64,000 nucleotides of DNA from Methylorubrum suomiense. GTDB taxonomy: Bacteria; Pseudomonadota; Alphaproteobacteria; Rhizobiales; Beijerinckiaceae. A model generated the notes under the pieces. The model saw only the letters and a program-made list of their open reading frames with translations, was not told where the DNA came from and did not search any database. Positions 7,862 to 16,637 of this stretch are shown here, in pieces. The first letter of the stretch is position 1. Each line of letters begins with the position of its first letter. Location: assembly GCF_022179765.1 (NCBI RefSeq), contig NZ_BPRE01000018.1, positions 1-64,000 on the forward strand, in the 5' to 3' direction. A program made the position numbers and the translations under genes.

Positions 7862-10800
7862 TCAGGCGAAGTGGAAGTCGCTGGCCGACAGTGACTTTAG
7901 TGCCACGTTCTGCAGGGTGAGACTATCGTCGATGCCCGCCGTGATCACGACGTCGGCGCCTACTTGCATGGCCTTACTCCGGACCTCGGCGAAGTTGGCA
8001 AACACCGCATCGTCGAATTGGATCTCATCGGCGCGTGCCCGGAAGTCGCTGACCACGTCGTGGCCGAAGCCCTTGTTGAACACGAACGTGTCCGAGCCCA
8101 ACCCGCCGGTGAGTATGTCATCGCCCGCCCCGCCGATTAGCACGTCCTTGCTATTGCCGCCCCGCAGGACGTCGTCGCCATTGCCACCGGCCAGGATCAT
8201 CGCGTCGTTGATCCCGAACACCTTGCCCAGAACCGTCTTGCTCGTGGTGAAGCTCAACGTATCGTTGCCCTCGCCGCCCTGGACGTAATTCTGCAGGCCC
8301 GTGGCCACGACTGTGGCGGTCAATTGGCTCTTGGCCGTGCCGCCGTGTCCGTCGCTCACCGTGTAAGTGAAGCTGTCCTGCGGCACGAGCCCAGGATCGA
8401 GCAACTGCTTGATCGTGCCTTTGATAGTCGAGGCGTAGCTGTAGCTGCCGTCCGTGCCGATGCTCAGAGTGCCGTATTCGCCTTGGATCACCCCTGCCTT
8501 GCCCGACGTGAGCGAGACGCTCTTGCCCTCGAACTCGACCGCTGTAACCGCCAGCTTGAACGAGGAATCGATGGCGGTGTCGTTTGCCAGAACCCCGCGG
8601 GCGGCCTCGACCGTCGTCTTGCCAAGCAAGCCGACGCCAACGAGATCGGCCTGGACGGTGGGCGGGTTGGCGATGCCGGTCAGATCGACGGACAGCGTTT
8701 GCTGGCTCTGGTTGCCGGCGAGATCGGCCACGGCGTAGGTGAACACGTCGCTGGCCTTCTGGCCTGCATCGAGCCGATCATAGCCGCGGCCGAGCGTGTA
8801 GCTGTAGCTGCCGTCGGCGTTGAGCGAGAGGCTACCCTGCTGGCCCAGCAGCACCAGCGGTGTGCCGGCGGAGATGGCCTGGAGGCCGGCAGTGGTCGCG
8901 ATCCCGGCTTTGGCACCGACGAGCGTCAGGCCGGCGCTCGGCGTGAGGTTGTCGCTGTCATTGCCCAGAACGCTGCTCGCACCCTTGATCACGGCACCTG
9001 CGACTTGGCCAGCCTTGGCCCCGACTGTCAGCGCGTCGGCCACCGCCGTGGGGCCTTGCGTGTCGACGACGAGGATGCCGGCCGGGTTGATCCCGCCCGA
9101 GGGCAGCGCGGTGGGCTCCTGACTGCCGACGTCGAGGATGGTCCCACCGTTGAGGCTGAGGCCGGTCACAGTAAGGTCGGCCGCATTCTGGCCGGCCAGG
9201 ACCGTGTGCGTGAAGACCAGCGTGTTCGTGCCCGACCCGGAGAGGTAGACGGCCGTGCCCCCGCTGTTGAGCGTAAGGCCGGGCGTGCCGGTGATTGTCA
9301 CAGGTTCGCTCAGGCTGACGAGCAGCTCGACACTCTCGCCGGCCTTGAGCGTGCTGTCGTTGGTACCGTAGGCGATGCCGGTGACGACCGGGATCAGATC
9401 GACGGCTGCGGAGACGGTTTTGGCATCGGAGGCGAGGCTACCGTCGCCGACGCTGACGGTGAAGCCGGCCGTGCCCGCCCGGGTACCGTCCTGGCGGAAG
9501 CCGACGGCGCCACTCGCAAGCTGTGCCTGGGTGAAGCTGGTGACGACAGCATCGTTCACCACTACGTCGCCGTGGCTGGTGCCGGTCACGGCGTAGACTA
9601 GGCTCGCGTCGGGACTGTCGATGTCGGTCGCGGTCAGGTCCGCGCCCGTCAACATCACGGTCCCGCCCTGCAGGACCGCGATGGCGCCATCTCCGGACAG
9701 CGTGGGTGCGTCGTTGACCGGCGTCACGACGAGTTCGAACGTGTCGGAGGTCGAGAGCGAACCGTCCGAGGCCGTGATGCGGACGGTCAGGCTGCCACTC
9801 CAATCCTGCGGCGGCGTGCCCGAGAGCGTACCGGTCTTGGCGTCGAACGCGACCCAGTCCGGCAGGGGCGAACCGTCGGGGAACGTGGCTACCAACGACA
9901 GCGCGTCGCCATCGAGATCCGTGAACGTGCCGGCTGGCACGGTGAAGCGGAAGTGCGTGTCCTCCGGGCTTCTGAAATCCTCGAGCGGGATCGCCACGAC
10001 CGGCGCATCGTTTCCGGGCGTGACCGTGACGGCGATGCCGGGCGCAACCCCGGTGTAGGTGCGCAGTGTACCGTCGTGCGCACCGACGACGAGGTCGAGC
10101 CGTCCGTCGCCGTCGAGGTCGACGAAAGTCGGGACGCTATAGGAGCCGACGTCGATGCCGGCGAAGGGGTTGGCCGCATCCGTGGCCTGCGTGTAACGGC
10201 CGTCTGTGTCGCGCAGGTAGGTGCGCAACGTACCGTCGTACGCCCCGACGACGAGGTCGAGCTGCCCGTCGCCATCGAGGTCGACGAAAGCCGGGGCGCT
10301 ATAGTTTCCGACGTTAATGCCGGCAAAGGGGTCGGCCGCGCCGGAGGCACGCGTGAAGCGGCCGTCTGAATCGCGCAGGAAGGTGTGGAGCCTGCCGCCC
10401 TCTGCCCCAACGATGAGGTCGAGCCGCCCGTCGCCGTTCACATCGGCAAAGGCCGGAGCGCTTTCCGTAGGAGTTCTGATGTTGGCGAAGGGATTGGCCG
10501 TATCGGAGACTTTGGTGAAGGTGCCTTTCTCGCTCCCCAAGAAGGCGCGCAGGAAGCCGTCGAACTCCCCGAGCACGAGGTCGAGCCGCCCGTCGCCGTC
10601 TATGTCGGTAAAGGTTGGCCTGCTGAGCCTCCCGGCGTTGATGTTCGGAAAGGGGTCGTCAGCTGCACCAAGGGCTTGGGTGAAGGCGCCGCCTTCGTCG
10701 CTCAGATAGGTGCGCAGGTTCGAACTGTAGAAGCCTCCGAGAATGAGGTCGAGCCGTCCGTCACCGTTAATGTCGGCGAACGTTGGAAGGCTGTGATTAC

Positions 10801-12982
10801 CGACGCCGATATGGCCGAAGGGGTTGTTTGCGTCGGATGTCGGGCTAAAATTAGATATGGCCCGCGCTCCGGCGGCGTCGACGACCTCGATGCTGAGTGT
10901 GCGGGTCTGGGTCGGCGTGTCGGAGACGTTGGCGTAGGTCAGGTGCTCAATTACTGCCTCGACCGCCGCCGCCGTCGCCGTACTGTTGAACGCGACAGAG
11001 AGGGCGCTGCCCAGGCCGCCGGCGACAGTGCCGATCACGGTGCCCTGATAGAGCACGTTCGTGCCCGACAGGCCGATGACGTCGTCTATGGCTAGTCCGA
11101 CGCGGTCCTCGGCGAGCAGACCGGAGACGGTCAGCTTGCCGCCAGCGAAGTCGGCATCCGCGAAGCTGACGTCGACGTCGAGCCGCTGCGGCGCAGCGTT
11201 GACCGTGTTCTCAGCAAACGTAGCCGTTGCGTTCAGCCCGCGCAGCACTCGTGCGTCGTTCTCGGGCGTGATGGTGACGACGATGTCGGATTGCACGTGC
11301 CCATTGGCTGCGTCGACGATGTCGAGGGTAAGCGTACGCGTCGAGGTTGGCGTGTCCGAGATGTTAGAGTAGGTCAGGCGCTCGATCAGCGCCTCGACCG
11401 CGAGTGCGGTGGCTGCGGAGTTGAAAGAAACGGTGAGGGGCCTGCCTTGGCCGCCATCGAGCTTGGCGATTTCAGTGCCGTTGTAGAGAATGGTGCTGCC
11501 CGAGAGCCTGATGGAACTGCCCGTGGCGATGCCGATACTGTCCTCGGCAAGCAGGCCGCTGACGGTCAGGGTGCCACCGCCGAAATTCACGTCGATGAAG
11601 CTGATATCGGTGTCGAGCCGCTGCGGCGCGGCGTTGACCGTGTTCTCGACGAAGGCCACAGCGGGGGTGAGCCCGGTAAGCATAGGTGCCTCGTTCTCGG
11701 GCGTTACCGTTACGCCGATGTCGAGCCCAGCTGCGGTGTAGCTCCGCAGCGTGCCGTCATACGCCCCGACAACGAGATCGAGGCGGCCGTCGCCGTTAAG
11801 GTCGATTGGAGCGGCCGGAGCACTGTATATACCGACGTCGATGACGGCGAAGGGGTCGGCGGCGCCGGTGGCTCGGGTGAACGTGCCGTCCGCGTTGCCA
11901 AGGTAGGTCTGTAGGGTGCCAAAAGTGCTACCGACGATGATGTCGAGGCGACCGTCACCATTCACGTCGGATAGGACAGGTGCCATATTGGGACCTGTGC
12001 CGAGGGAGGGATTAGCAACGCCGGTGGCTCGGGTGAACGTGCCGTCCGCGTTGCCAAGGTAGGTCTGCATCGCACCCAGAGACTCCCCGACGACGAGGTC
12101 GAGGCGGCCGTCGCCGTTCAGGTCGCCTAGAGCCGGCGCACTAGCAGCGCCGACATCGATGAAGGCGAAGGGGTCGGCGGCGCCGGTGGCCTGCGTGAAC
12201 GTGCCGTCCGCATTGCGCAGGTAACTGCGCAGCATGCCGTCGAAGCCCCCAACGACAAGGTCGAGGCGGCCGTCGCCATTCAGGTCGGCAAACGCTGGGC
12301 TACTGATAGAGCCCACGTCGATGCCAGCGAAGGGGTCGGCAGCGCCGATGGCCTGCGTGAACGTGCCGTCCACATTGCGCAGGTAACTGCGCAGCATGCC
12401 GTCTTGGTCCCCAACGACAAGGTCGAGGTGGCCGTCGCCGTTCAGGTCGGCAAACGCCGGTTTGCTTTTAAGGCCAACGTCAATGCCGGCGAACGGGCTG
12501 GGCGCGTCGTATATCGTGTTGACGCCGTCGGACGTCATGTTGAAGCCGTCGGATGATCTGATGAAGCCGGCGAGCGCGCGCCCGCCTAAGGCATCGACCA
12601 CGTCGAGGGTGAGTGTGCGGGTGGGCGTCGGCGCGTCAGAGTGGTTGGCGTAGGTCAGGTGCTCGATCACCGCCTCGACCGCCGGGGTGGTGGCTGCGGC
12701 GTTGAAGAGCACGGTGAGGGTGTTACCTTGACCGCCGGTGAGTTGGCCAATGACGGTACCGTTGTAGCGTATAGCGGTGCCCGACAGGCTGATGACGTCA
12801 TCCGTGGCAATGCCGACGCGGTCCTCGGCAAGTAGACCGGAGACGGTCAGCGTGCCGCCGCCGAAGTCCACGTCGATCAAGCTGACATCGGTGTCGAGGC
12901 GCTGGGGCGTGGCGTTGACCGTATTCTCGGCGAACGTCACGTCACGGCTCAAGCCGATCAGACGCGGGGTGTCGTTGGCCAT
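7862..12982 (-). CDS. Giant secreted FG-GAP/cadherin-like/RTX protein (probable surface adhesin)
   Basis: The protein has 1706 residues. Three copies of a ~130-residue domain with the core FAENTVNA.PQRLD.DVSF.D and GTLTVSGLLAED start near residues 15, 435 and 570. Two blocks of five FG-GAP/VCBS-like repeats of about 54 residues each (core FADLNGDGRLDLVVG.YDGTLR.YL) span roughly 165-430 and 710-980. The D-x-N-G-D-G-x-L-D units are EF-like calcium sites of integrin-type blades. A dystroglycan/cadherin-like domain (about 985-1085, SLTVRITASDGS) and further Ig-like/VCBS domains follow. The last ~150 residues carry RTX nonapeptides (GGNGDDVLRGG, GGAGDDILTGG) and a hydrophobic tail, LSASDFHFA, fitting type I secretion. 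There is no N-terminal signal peptide, as expected. A calcium-stabilised adhesin or matrix protein is the likeliest role. A divergent AraC regulator is 224 bases away. Confidence 0.9.
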   Translation of the reverse strand: MANDTPRLIGLSRDVTFAENTVNATPQRLDTDVSLIDVDFGGGTLTVSGLLAEDRVGIATDDVISLSGTAIRYNGTVIGQLTGGQGNTLTVLFNAAATTPAVEAVIEHLTYANHSDAPTPTRTLTLDVVDALGGRALAGFIRSSDGFNMTSDGVNTIYDAPSPFAGIDVGLKSKPAFADLNGDGHLDLVVGDQDGMLRSYLRNVDGTFTQAIGAADPFAGIDVGSISSPAFADLNGDGRLDLVVGGFDGMLRSYLRNADGTFTQATGAADPFAFIDVGAASAPALGDLNGDGRLDLVVGESLGAMQTYLGNADGTFTRATGVANPSLGTGPNMAPVLSDVNGDGRLDIIVGSTFGTLQTYLGNADGTFTRATGAADPFAVIDVGIYSAPAAPIDLNGDGRLDLVVGAYDGTLRSYTAAGLDIGVTVTPENEAPMLTGLTPAVAFVENTVNAAPQRLDTDISFIDVNFGGGTLTVSGLLAEDSIGIATGSSIRLSGSTILYNGTEIAKLDGGQGRPLTVSFNSAATALAVEALIERLTYSNISDTPTSTRTLTLDIVDAANGHVQSDIVVTITPENDARVLRGLNATATFAENTVNAAPQRLDVDVSFADADFAGGKLTVSGLLAEDRVGLAIDDVIGLSGTNVLYQGTVIGTVAGGLGSALSVAFNSTATAAAVEAVIEHLTYANVSDTPTQTRTLSIEVVDAAGARAISNFSPTSDANNPFGHIGVGNHSLPTFADINGDGRLDLILGGFYSSNLRTYLSDEGGAFTQALGAADDPFPNINAGRLSRPTFTDIDGDGRLDLVLGEFDGFLRAFLGSEKGTFTKVSDTANPFANIRTPTESAPAFADVNGDGRLDLIVGAEGGRLHTFLRDSDGRFTRASGAADPFAGINVGNYSAPAFVDLDGDGQLDLVVGAYDGTLRTYLRDTDGRYTQATDAANPFAGIDVGSYSVPTFVDLDGDGRLDLVVGAHDGTLRTYTGVAPGIAVTVTPGNDAPVVAIPLEDFRSPEDTHFRFTVPAGTFTDLDGDALSLVATFPDGSPLPDWVAFDAKTGTLSGTPPQDWSGSLTVRITASDGSLSTSDTFELVVTPVNDAPTLSGDGAIAVLQGGTVMLTGADLTATDIDSPDASLVYAVTGTSHGDVVVNDAVVTSFTQAQLASGAVGFRQDGTRAGTAGFTVSVGDGSLASDAKTVSAAVDLIPVVTGIAYGTNDSTLKAGESVELLVSLSEPVTITGTPGLTLNSGGTAVYLSGSGTNTLVFTHTVLAGQNAADLTVTGLSLNGGTILDVGSQEPTALPSGGINPAGILVVDTQGPTAVADALTVGAKAGQVAGAVIKGASSVLGNDSDNLTPSAGLTLVGAKAGIATTAGLQAISAGTPLVLLGQQGSLSLNADGSYSYTLGRGYDRLDAGQKASDVFTYAVADLAGNQSQQTLSVDLTGIANPPTVQADLVGVGLLGKTTVEAARGVLANDTAIDSSFKLAVTAVEFEGKSVSLTSGKAGVIQGEYGTLSIGTDGSYSYASTIKGTIKQLLDPGLVPQDSFTYTVSDGHGGTAKSQLTATVVATGLQNYVQGGEGNDTLSFTTSKTVLGKVFGINDAMILAGGNGDDVLRGGNSKDVLIGGAGDDILTGGLGSDTFVFNKGFGHDVVSDFRARADEIQFDDAVFANFAEVRSKAMQVGADVVITAGIDDSLTLQNVALKSLSASDFHFA

Positions 12983-13206
12983 GTCGCGTTTATCCCCCTC
13001 AGCATCCGTCGGATCTGCCTATCGCCTGCCGCCCGTGTAACCAGGATTTGAGCAGACGCGCGTTCTCCGATCTCAGGCTTGGCGTCATAAGGCAGTTCCG
13101 CTGGATCGCGATGCCGTCAGCGTCCCAAGACTGTCGCCAGCGTCCCAATCGTGCGGCCGATCGGGAACCCAGTCCTCGCTGCATCTCAAGGTGCTCGACC
13201 TCCGAT

Positions 13207-14211
13207 ATGACTGCGCTGCCTTTCCTGACCCTCGACACCCGCCTGTTGCCGCCCGCGCAACGGCTCGCCGCGTGGCGAGCCGCCATCCCGAACTACGACG
13301 CCCATCCGATCGAGGGGGCCGAGGCGGCGTTCGGCGTCTTTGCCCGGGCATGGCTTCTGGGCGACATCATCGTCACCCACACCACCGTGTCGGCCGTCTG
13401 CTTCTCACGCAGCACCGAGCGACTGCGCGCGGACGGGGCCGACACCTACAATCTTCACATCCTTCTGCAGGGGTCGGGGTCGGGCGATGTCGACGGGCGG
13501 GCGCTGAGCGTCGGACCGGGCCAGCTCGTCGGCTTCGATCTGAGCCGGCCCTTCACGGTCCTGAGCGAACCGAGCGAGAGCGTCTCGATCGTCATCGGGC
13601 GAGCGACCCTCCAGGACGCCGCGCGAGCCGAACCCGACCTGCACGGCCACGTTTTCGAGGGCGCCGCCGGCCTTCTGCTGGCCGACCATTGCCTCGCGCT
13701 CACCCGCCATCTTCCCGCCGCGACCACGAACGATGCGGCGCCGATCGTGCGAGCCACCCTGGCCCATGTGGTCGCCGCGCTCCCGGCAGCCCGATCGCGC
13801 CCGACGACCGGCGAGGCCGGCGCCACGCGCATCCGGCACGAAGTGCGCCGCTACATCGATCGCCACATCGGGTCGGACGACCTGAGCCCGGAAACCATCG
13901 GACAGTCGCTCGATCTCTCGCGGACGAGCCTCTATCGGAGCTTCCAGCCGGTCGGCGGCATCGCCGCCTTCATCCTGAGGCGACGCCTCCAGGCCGTGCG
14001 CACGCTCCTGCTCCATCCGAGCGAAACCCGCCCGATCAGCGACATCGCCCGCTCGCTCGGGTTCACCTCCAACTCCCATTTCGCGGCTGCATTCCGCAAG
14101 GAATACGGTTGCTCCCCCCGCGACGTGCGCGCTCATCAACGCATCCCCATCGATCCCGGTGAGACGCATGGGGACGTCAGCAGCCAGTTCCAATCGTGGA
14201 TGGTGCGTTGA
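13207..14211 (+). CDS. AraC-family transcriptional regulator
   Basis: I take the ATG at 13207, which gives 334 residues and the usual start of the family (MTALPFLTLDTRLLPPAQRL); the open frame extends upstream without support. The N-terminal ~180 residues look like the AraC-binding-like sensor domain seen in regulators such as FeaR (AWRAAI..., then a cupin-like stretch with LHILLQGSGSGDVDGRAL). The C-terminal domain has the paired HTH of AraC proteins: LSPETIGQSLDLSRTSLYRS, then ISDIARSLGFTSNSHFAAAF and R..YG.SPRDVR. It lies divergent to the giant adhesin gene, with 224 bases between the start codons, so it is a plausible regulator of that gene. The ligand is unknown. Confidence 0.88.
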   Translation: MTALPFLTLDTRLLPPAQRLAAWRAAIPNYDAHPIEGAEAAFGVFARAWLLGDIIVTHTTVSAVCFSRSTERLRADGADTYNLHILLQGSGSGDVDGRALSVGPGQLVGFDLSRPFTVLSEPSESVSIVIGRATLQDAARAEPDLHGHVFEGAAGLLLADHCLALTRHLPAATTNDAAPIVRATLAHVVAALPAARSRPTTGEAGATRIRHEVRRYIDRHIGSDDLSPETIGQSLDLSRTSLYRSFQPVGGIAAFILRRRLQAVRTLLLHPSETRPISDIARSLGFTSNSHFAAAFRKEYGCSPRDVRAHQRIPIDPGETHGDVSSQFQSWMVR

Positions 14212-14482
14212 GACTGCTTGCGTTGATCAGATCTGCTTGGCCACAGCACGCTCTGTAATGTGCCCTTGTGCGGACGCCTCCGCGGATTTCGGGGCCGTTC
14301 TACGTTGAGAGATGTGCGAAACTCTTGATTTGTGATTTTAAGCTATGGGGTAATAATGGTTGTTTGCTTCCGTTGGTCCTGGTCCCATTCGTACAACTGA
14401 TTTCCTGCATTCAATTCGCGCTGAATCAGGGCTAGGATCTCTGTCTGCCGGCAACTTGATAGCGTCACCTATTACAACCCCA

Positions 14483-15139
14483 TCAAAGCCGGATGTCGGG
14501 CGCTTCTGCTTCGGGGCGGCTCTCGAAACCGGTCCAAAGGTCGGCGACGTAGCCAATGTCAATGGCGATCCCACCCTGCAGTTTGATGTCGAGGGCATAG
14601 CACTTTCCCAAAAAGCCGGCGGCGACGAAATAGACGTCCCCCTGTCTTACATTCCTCAAATCTGCCCGGATCCGGTCGTAAGCCTCGAACAGATGCCCGT
14701 CCCGCCGCATCTCACCTTCCCGCTCCTCTGGATCGCTTGCCGGGGGAGGGATGGTATACGCCTTGGCCACCGTGACCCCGAGTTTGACTGCCAGCAGCTT
14801 GGCCAGATCGGTGCGGCTCGTGATGAGATAGATTGTTCCGGCCTGCTGGGCGATCTGTGACAGGATCCTCCTTTCCTCCATTCGGATGCAGATACTGACA
14901 TCCACCTTGGGAATACGTCCCTGCGGATCGCTTTCTCGAACGGCATGAACCGCTTCGAGGCAATTGACGTAGGTCCGGATGTTTCGGCATTTCATTTCGT
15001 CGACGATCCAGTGCCACGGGGGAACGCCCAGAAGATCGCTTTGTACAAGATCCCTTTTGATGTCGGCGGCGATCTCCATAACCCGGTTGAGCGCCGCGGC
15101 GTCATCTCGGCCGAACCAGCGTTTCACGAAGTAAGACAT
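14483..15139 (-). CDS. GT-D-fold glycosyltransferase-like protein, probably 5'-truncated
   Basis: The frame from ATG 15139 encodes 218 residues. The C-terminal part has FVAAGFLGKCYALDIKLQGG followed by IDIGYVADLWTG, which resembles the GT-D glycosyltransferase fold (typically G..GK.YA..IK..GG.A.DIGS..D.W.G). The N-terminal part is weakly recognisable. The frame stays open and protein-like upstream of 15139 (IFQNIRDDAESLCSGH) until it meets an IS3-family remnant near 15200, so the gene has probably lost its 5' end. Such enzymes usually decorate surface polysaccharides or proteins. The local sequence is less GC-rich than the core genome, in line with transfer. The assignment is by motif only. 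Confidence 0.55.
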   Translation of the reverse strand: MSYFVKRWFGRDDAAALNRVMEIAADIKRDLVQSDLLGVPPWHWIVDEMKCRNIRTYVNCLEAVHAVRESDPQGRIPKVDVSICIRMEERRILSQIAQQAGTIYLITSRTDLAKLLAVKLGVTVAKAYTIPPPASDPEEREGEMRRDGHLFEAYDRIRADLRNVRQGDVYFVAAGFLGKCYALDIKLQGGIAIDIGYVADLWTGFESRPEAEAPDIRL

Positions 15140-15221
15140 ATGGCCGCTGCACAAGGATTCGGCATCATCGCGAATGTTCTGGAAGATGGTGACCTTGCCC
15201 CTTGTTTACCCCTGTTAATAA

Positions 15222-15310
15222 CCAGTGTCCGTTCTGGTTCTGGTCCTGCTTGGACCGGGCTGCAAACGCGTTCGGGGTGAGCCCGCCGAGGCTCGTGTGA
15301 GGGCGGCAGG
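15222..15310 (-). pseudogene. C-terminal remnant of an IS3-family OrfB transposase
   Basis: The minus-strand translation reads CRPHTSLGGLTPNAFAARSK, then QDQNQNGHW, the typical C-terminal end of an IS3-family OrfB (RPHSSLG..TP..FA). Only about 30 codons survive. It belongs to an element other than the 1306-bp IS, whose OrfB ends differently (RPHATLGYRPPAPEVF). The remnant lies between the truncated glycosyltransferase gene and the IS5-family element. Confidence 0.7.
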
Positions 15311-15345
15311 TTGGCCTGCTGCCAGTTTGGTGGACACCGTTCTAG

Positions 15346-16174
15346 CGTCCGGACTCATAACCAGTAGCTGACGGTCGCGGCGAGACAGATGGCGGCGAGG
15401 TAGTTGGTCGCCGAGCGGTCGTAGCGGGTGGCGATCCGGCGGAAGTCTTTCAGGCGACCGAACATCCGTTCGATAGCGTTGCGGCCCCGATAAAGCACGG
15501 GTGAGAAGCACGGCTTCCAGCGCCGGTTGATCTTGGGCGGGATGTTGGGCGCAGCTCCAGCCGCCTCGATCTGTCGGCGGATGGCATCGCTATCGTAGCC
15601 TTTGTCGGCCAGCACGATGCGGCAGGCGGGCAGGCGCTCCAGCAACACCGCGCCGGCCGAGCAATCGGCGGCCTGCCCGCCGGTCAGCAGGAAGGCGAGC
15701 GGGCGGCAGGCGCGGTCGGTGAGCGCGTGGATCTTGGTCGTGCGTCCACCCCGCGAGCGGCCGATGGCCTGACTTTGCTCCCCCCTTTACCCCCGGCGGC
15801 GCAGCGGTGCGCCCTCACGGCAGTGGAGTCGATCAGCACCTGGGAGGAGGGTCCACCGGCCTGGGCCAGCGTCTCGAACAGTCCGACTCAGATCCCCTTG
15901 GCCGCCCAACGAACGAAGCGGTTGTAGAGCGTCTTCTTCGGCCCGTAGACGTCCCGTGGCGCATCCGTCCAACGTCCGCCGGACTTCAGTACGTGGACGA
16001 TGCCACTGATCACCCGCCGGTCGTCCACGCGCTCCTTGCCCCGCGTGTCAGTCGGCAGGTGCGGTGCGATCTTCGCAAACTGCTCGTCCGTCAGCCAGAA
16101 CTGATCCATCGGCTCCTCCTGGGGACCCGTGAATCACACCCGCGCCATCCGCGCCACCGTTATGGGTCCGGACG
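15346..16174 (-). mobile_element. IS5-family (IS427-like) insertion sequence
   Basis: Inverted repeats GCGTCCGGAC(T/C)CATAA bound the element, and CTAG stands directly outside both ends (15342-15345 and 16175-16178) as a likely 4-bp target duplication. The length of 829 bp and the two-frame transposase fit the IS427 subgroup. The intact ends and duplication show a real insertion event, although the transposase now has an internal stop. Confidence 0.88.
15355..16109 (-). pseudogene. IS5-family transposase (two frames, with a nonsense codon)
   Basis: OrfA starts MDQFWLTDEQFAKIAPHLP at 16109 and shows the DUF4096-type N-terminal domain. It stops at TGA 15888-15890, where relatives have Trp (WAAKG-I-W), so this is probably a nonsense mutation. 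Beyond it the same frame continues LFETLAQAGGPSSQVLIDST, with the first catalytic Asp. The rest (VLADKGYDSDAIRRQIEAAG, then the RNAIERMFGRLKDFRRIATR signature with the catalytic Glu) is in the -1 frame. The shift would occur at the AAAGGGGGG run (15780-15788), a good slippery site of the kind used by this subgroup. Production of an active transposase would also need the stop to be read through. Confidence 0.82.
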
Positions 16175-16190
16175 CTAGAGCTGTTGCCGA

Positions 16191-16292
16191 TCAGGTTGGA
16201 TCGAAGTTGTCGTAACCGGCTGCAGCGAGGCAGCTTCGGCAGGCTTTTGGTGTGAGGCTGTCGAAGGCTGAGTGGATGGCCGCCTTCAAGTC
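16191..16292 (-). pseudogene. C-terminal remnant of an IS630-like transposase
   Basis: Between the IS5-family element and IS3 copy 2 the minus strand encodes LKAAIHSAFDSLTPKACRSC followed by LAAAGYDNFDPT and TGA at 16191-16193. This resembles the C-terminal end of IS630-type transposases (..F..LTP..C..Y...AGY). The upstream part is cut exactly at the left end of IS3 copy 2. Confidence 0.55.
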
Positions 16293-16358
16293 TGATCCGC
16301 CCCCCTGTGAGTGGTCCGCCCTGAGGTATGGCATGCGGGCCAGGACGAGGACGGACAG

Positions 16359-16637
16359 ATGGGAACGAAGCGGCACAAGCCGGAGGATGTCGTCGCCAAG
16401 CTACGGCAAGCGGACGTGCTGATCGCGCAGGGCCAGAGCGTAGCCGATGCGATCCGAGCTCTCGGCGTGACGGAGGTGACCTACTACCGCTGGCGCAAGG
16501 AGTTCGGCGGCCTGAAGACGGATCAGGTCCGGCGGATGAAGGACCTGGAGCTCGAGAACCAGCGGCTGCGCAAGGCGATCGCCGATCTCACGCTCGACAA
16601 GCTGATCCTGCAGGAGGCGGCAAAGGGAAACTTCTGA
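16359..16637 (+). CDS. IS3-family transposase OrfA (copy 2)
   Basis: The 92-residue OrfA begins MGTKRHKPEDVVAKLRQADV. It has the HTH GVTEVTYYRWRKEFGG and the heptad-like helix LELENQRLRKAIADLTLD. The ATG at 16359 corresponds to 651 in copy 1. The AAAGGGAAAC stretch just before the TGA (16635-16637) is the expected place for -1 frameshifting into orfB. The frame is intact, so OrfA alone, which often acts as a regulator of IS3 transposition, could still be made. Confidence 0.88.
   Translation: MGTKRHKPEDVVAKLRQADVLIAQGQSVADAIRALGVTEVTYYRWRKEFGGLKTDQVRRMKDLELENQRLRKAIADLTLDKLILQEAAKGNF

Noticed and set aside
8324..9601. Plus-strand frames opposite the giant RTX protein
   Set aside because: They follow the repeat structure of the minus-strand gene and have no independent family features.
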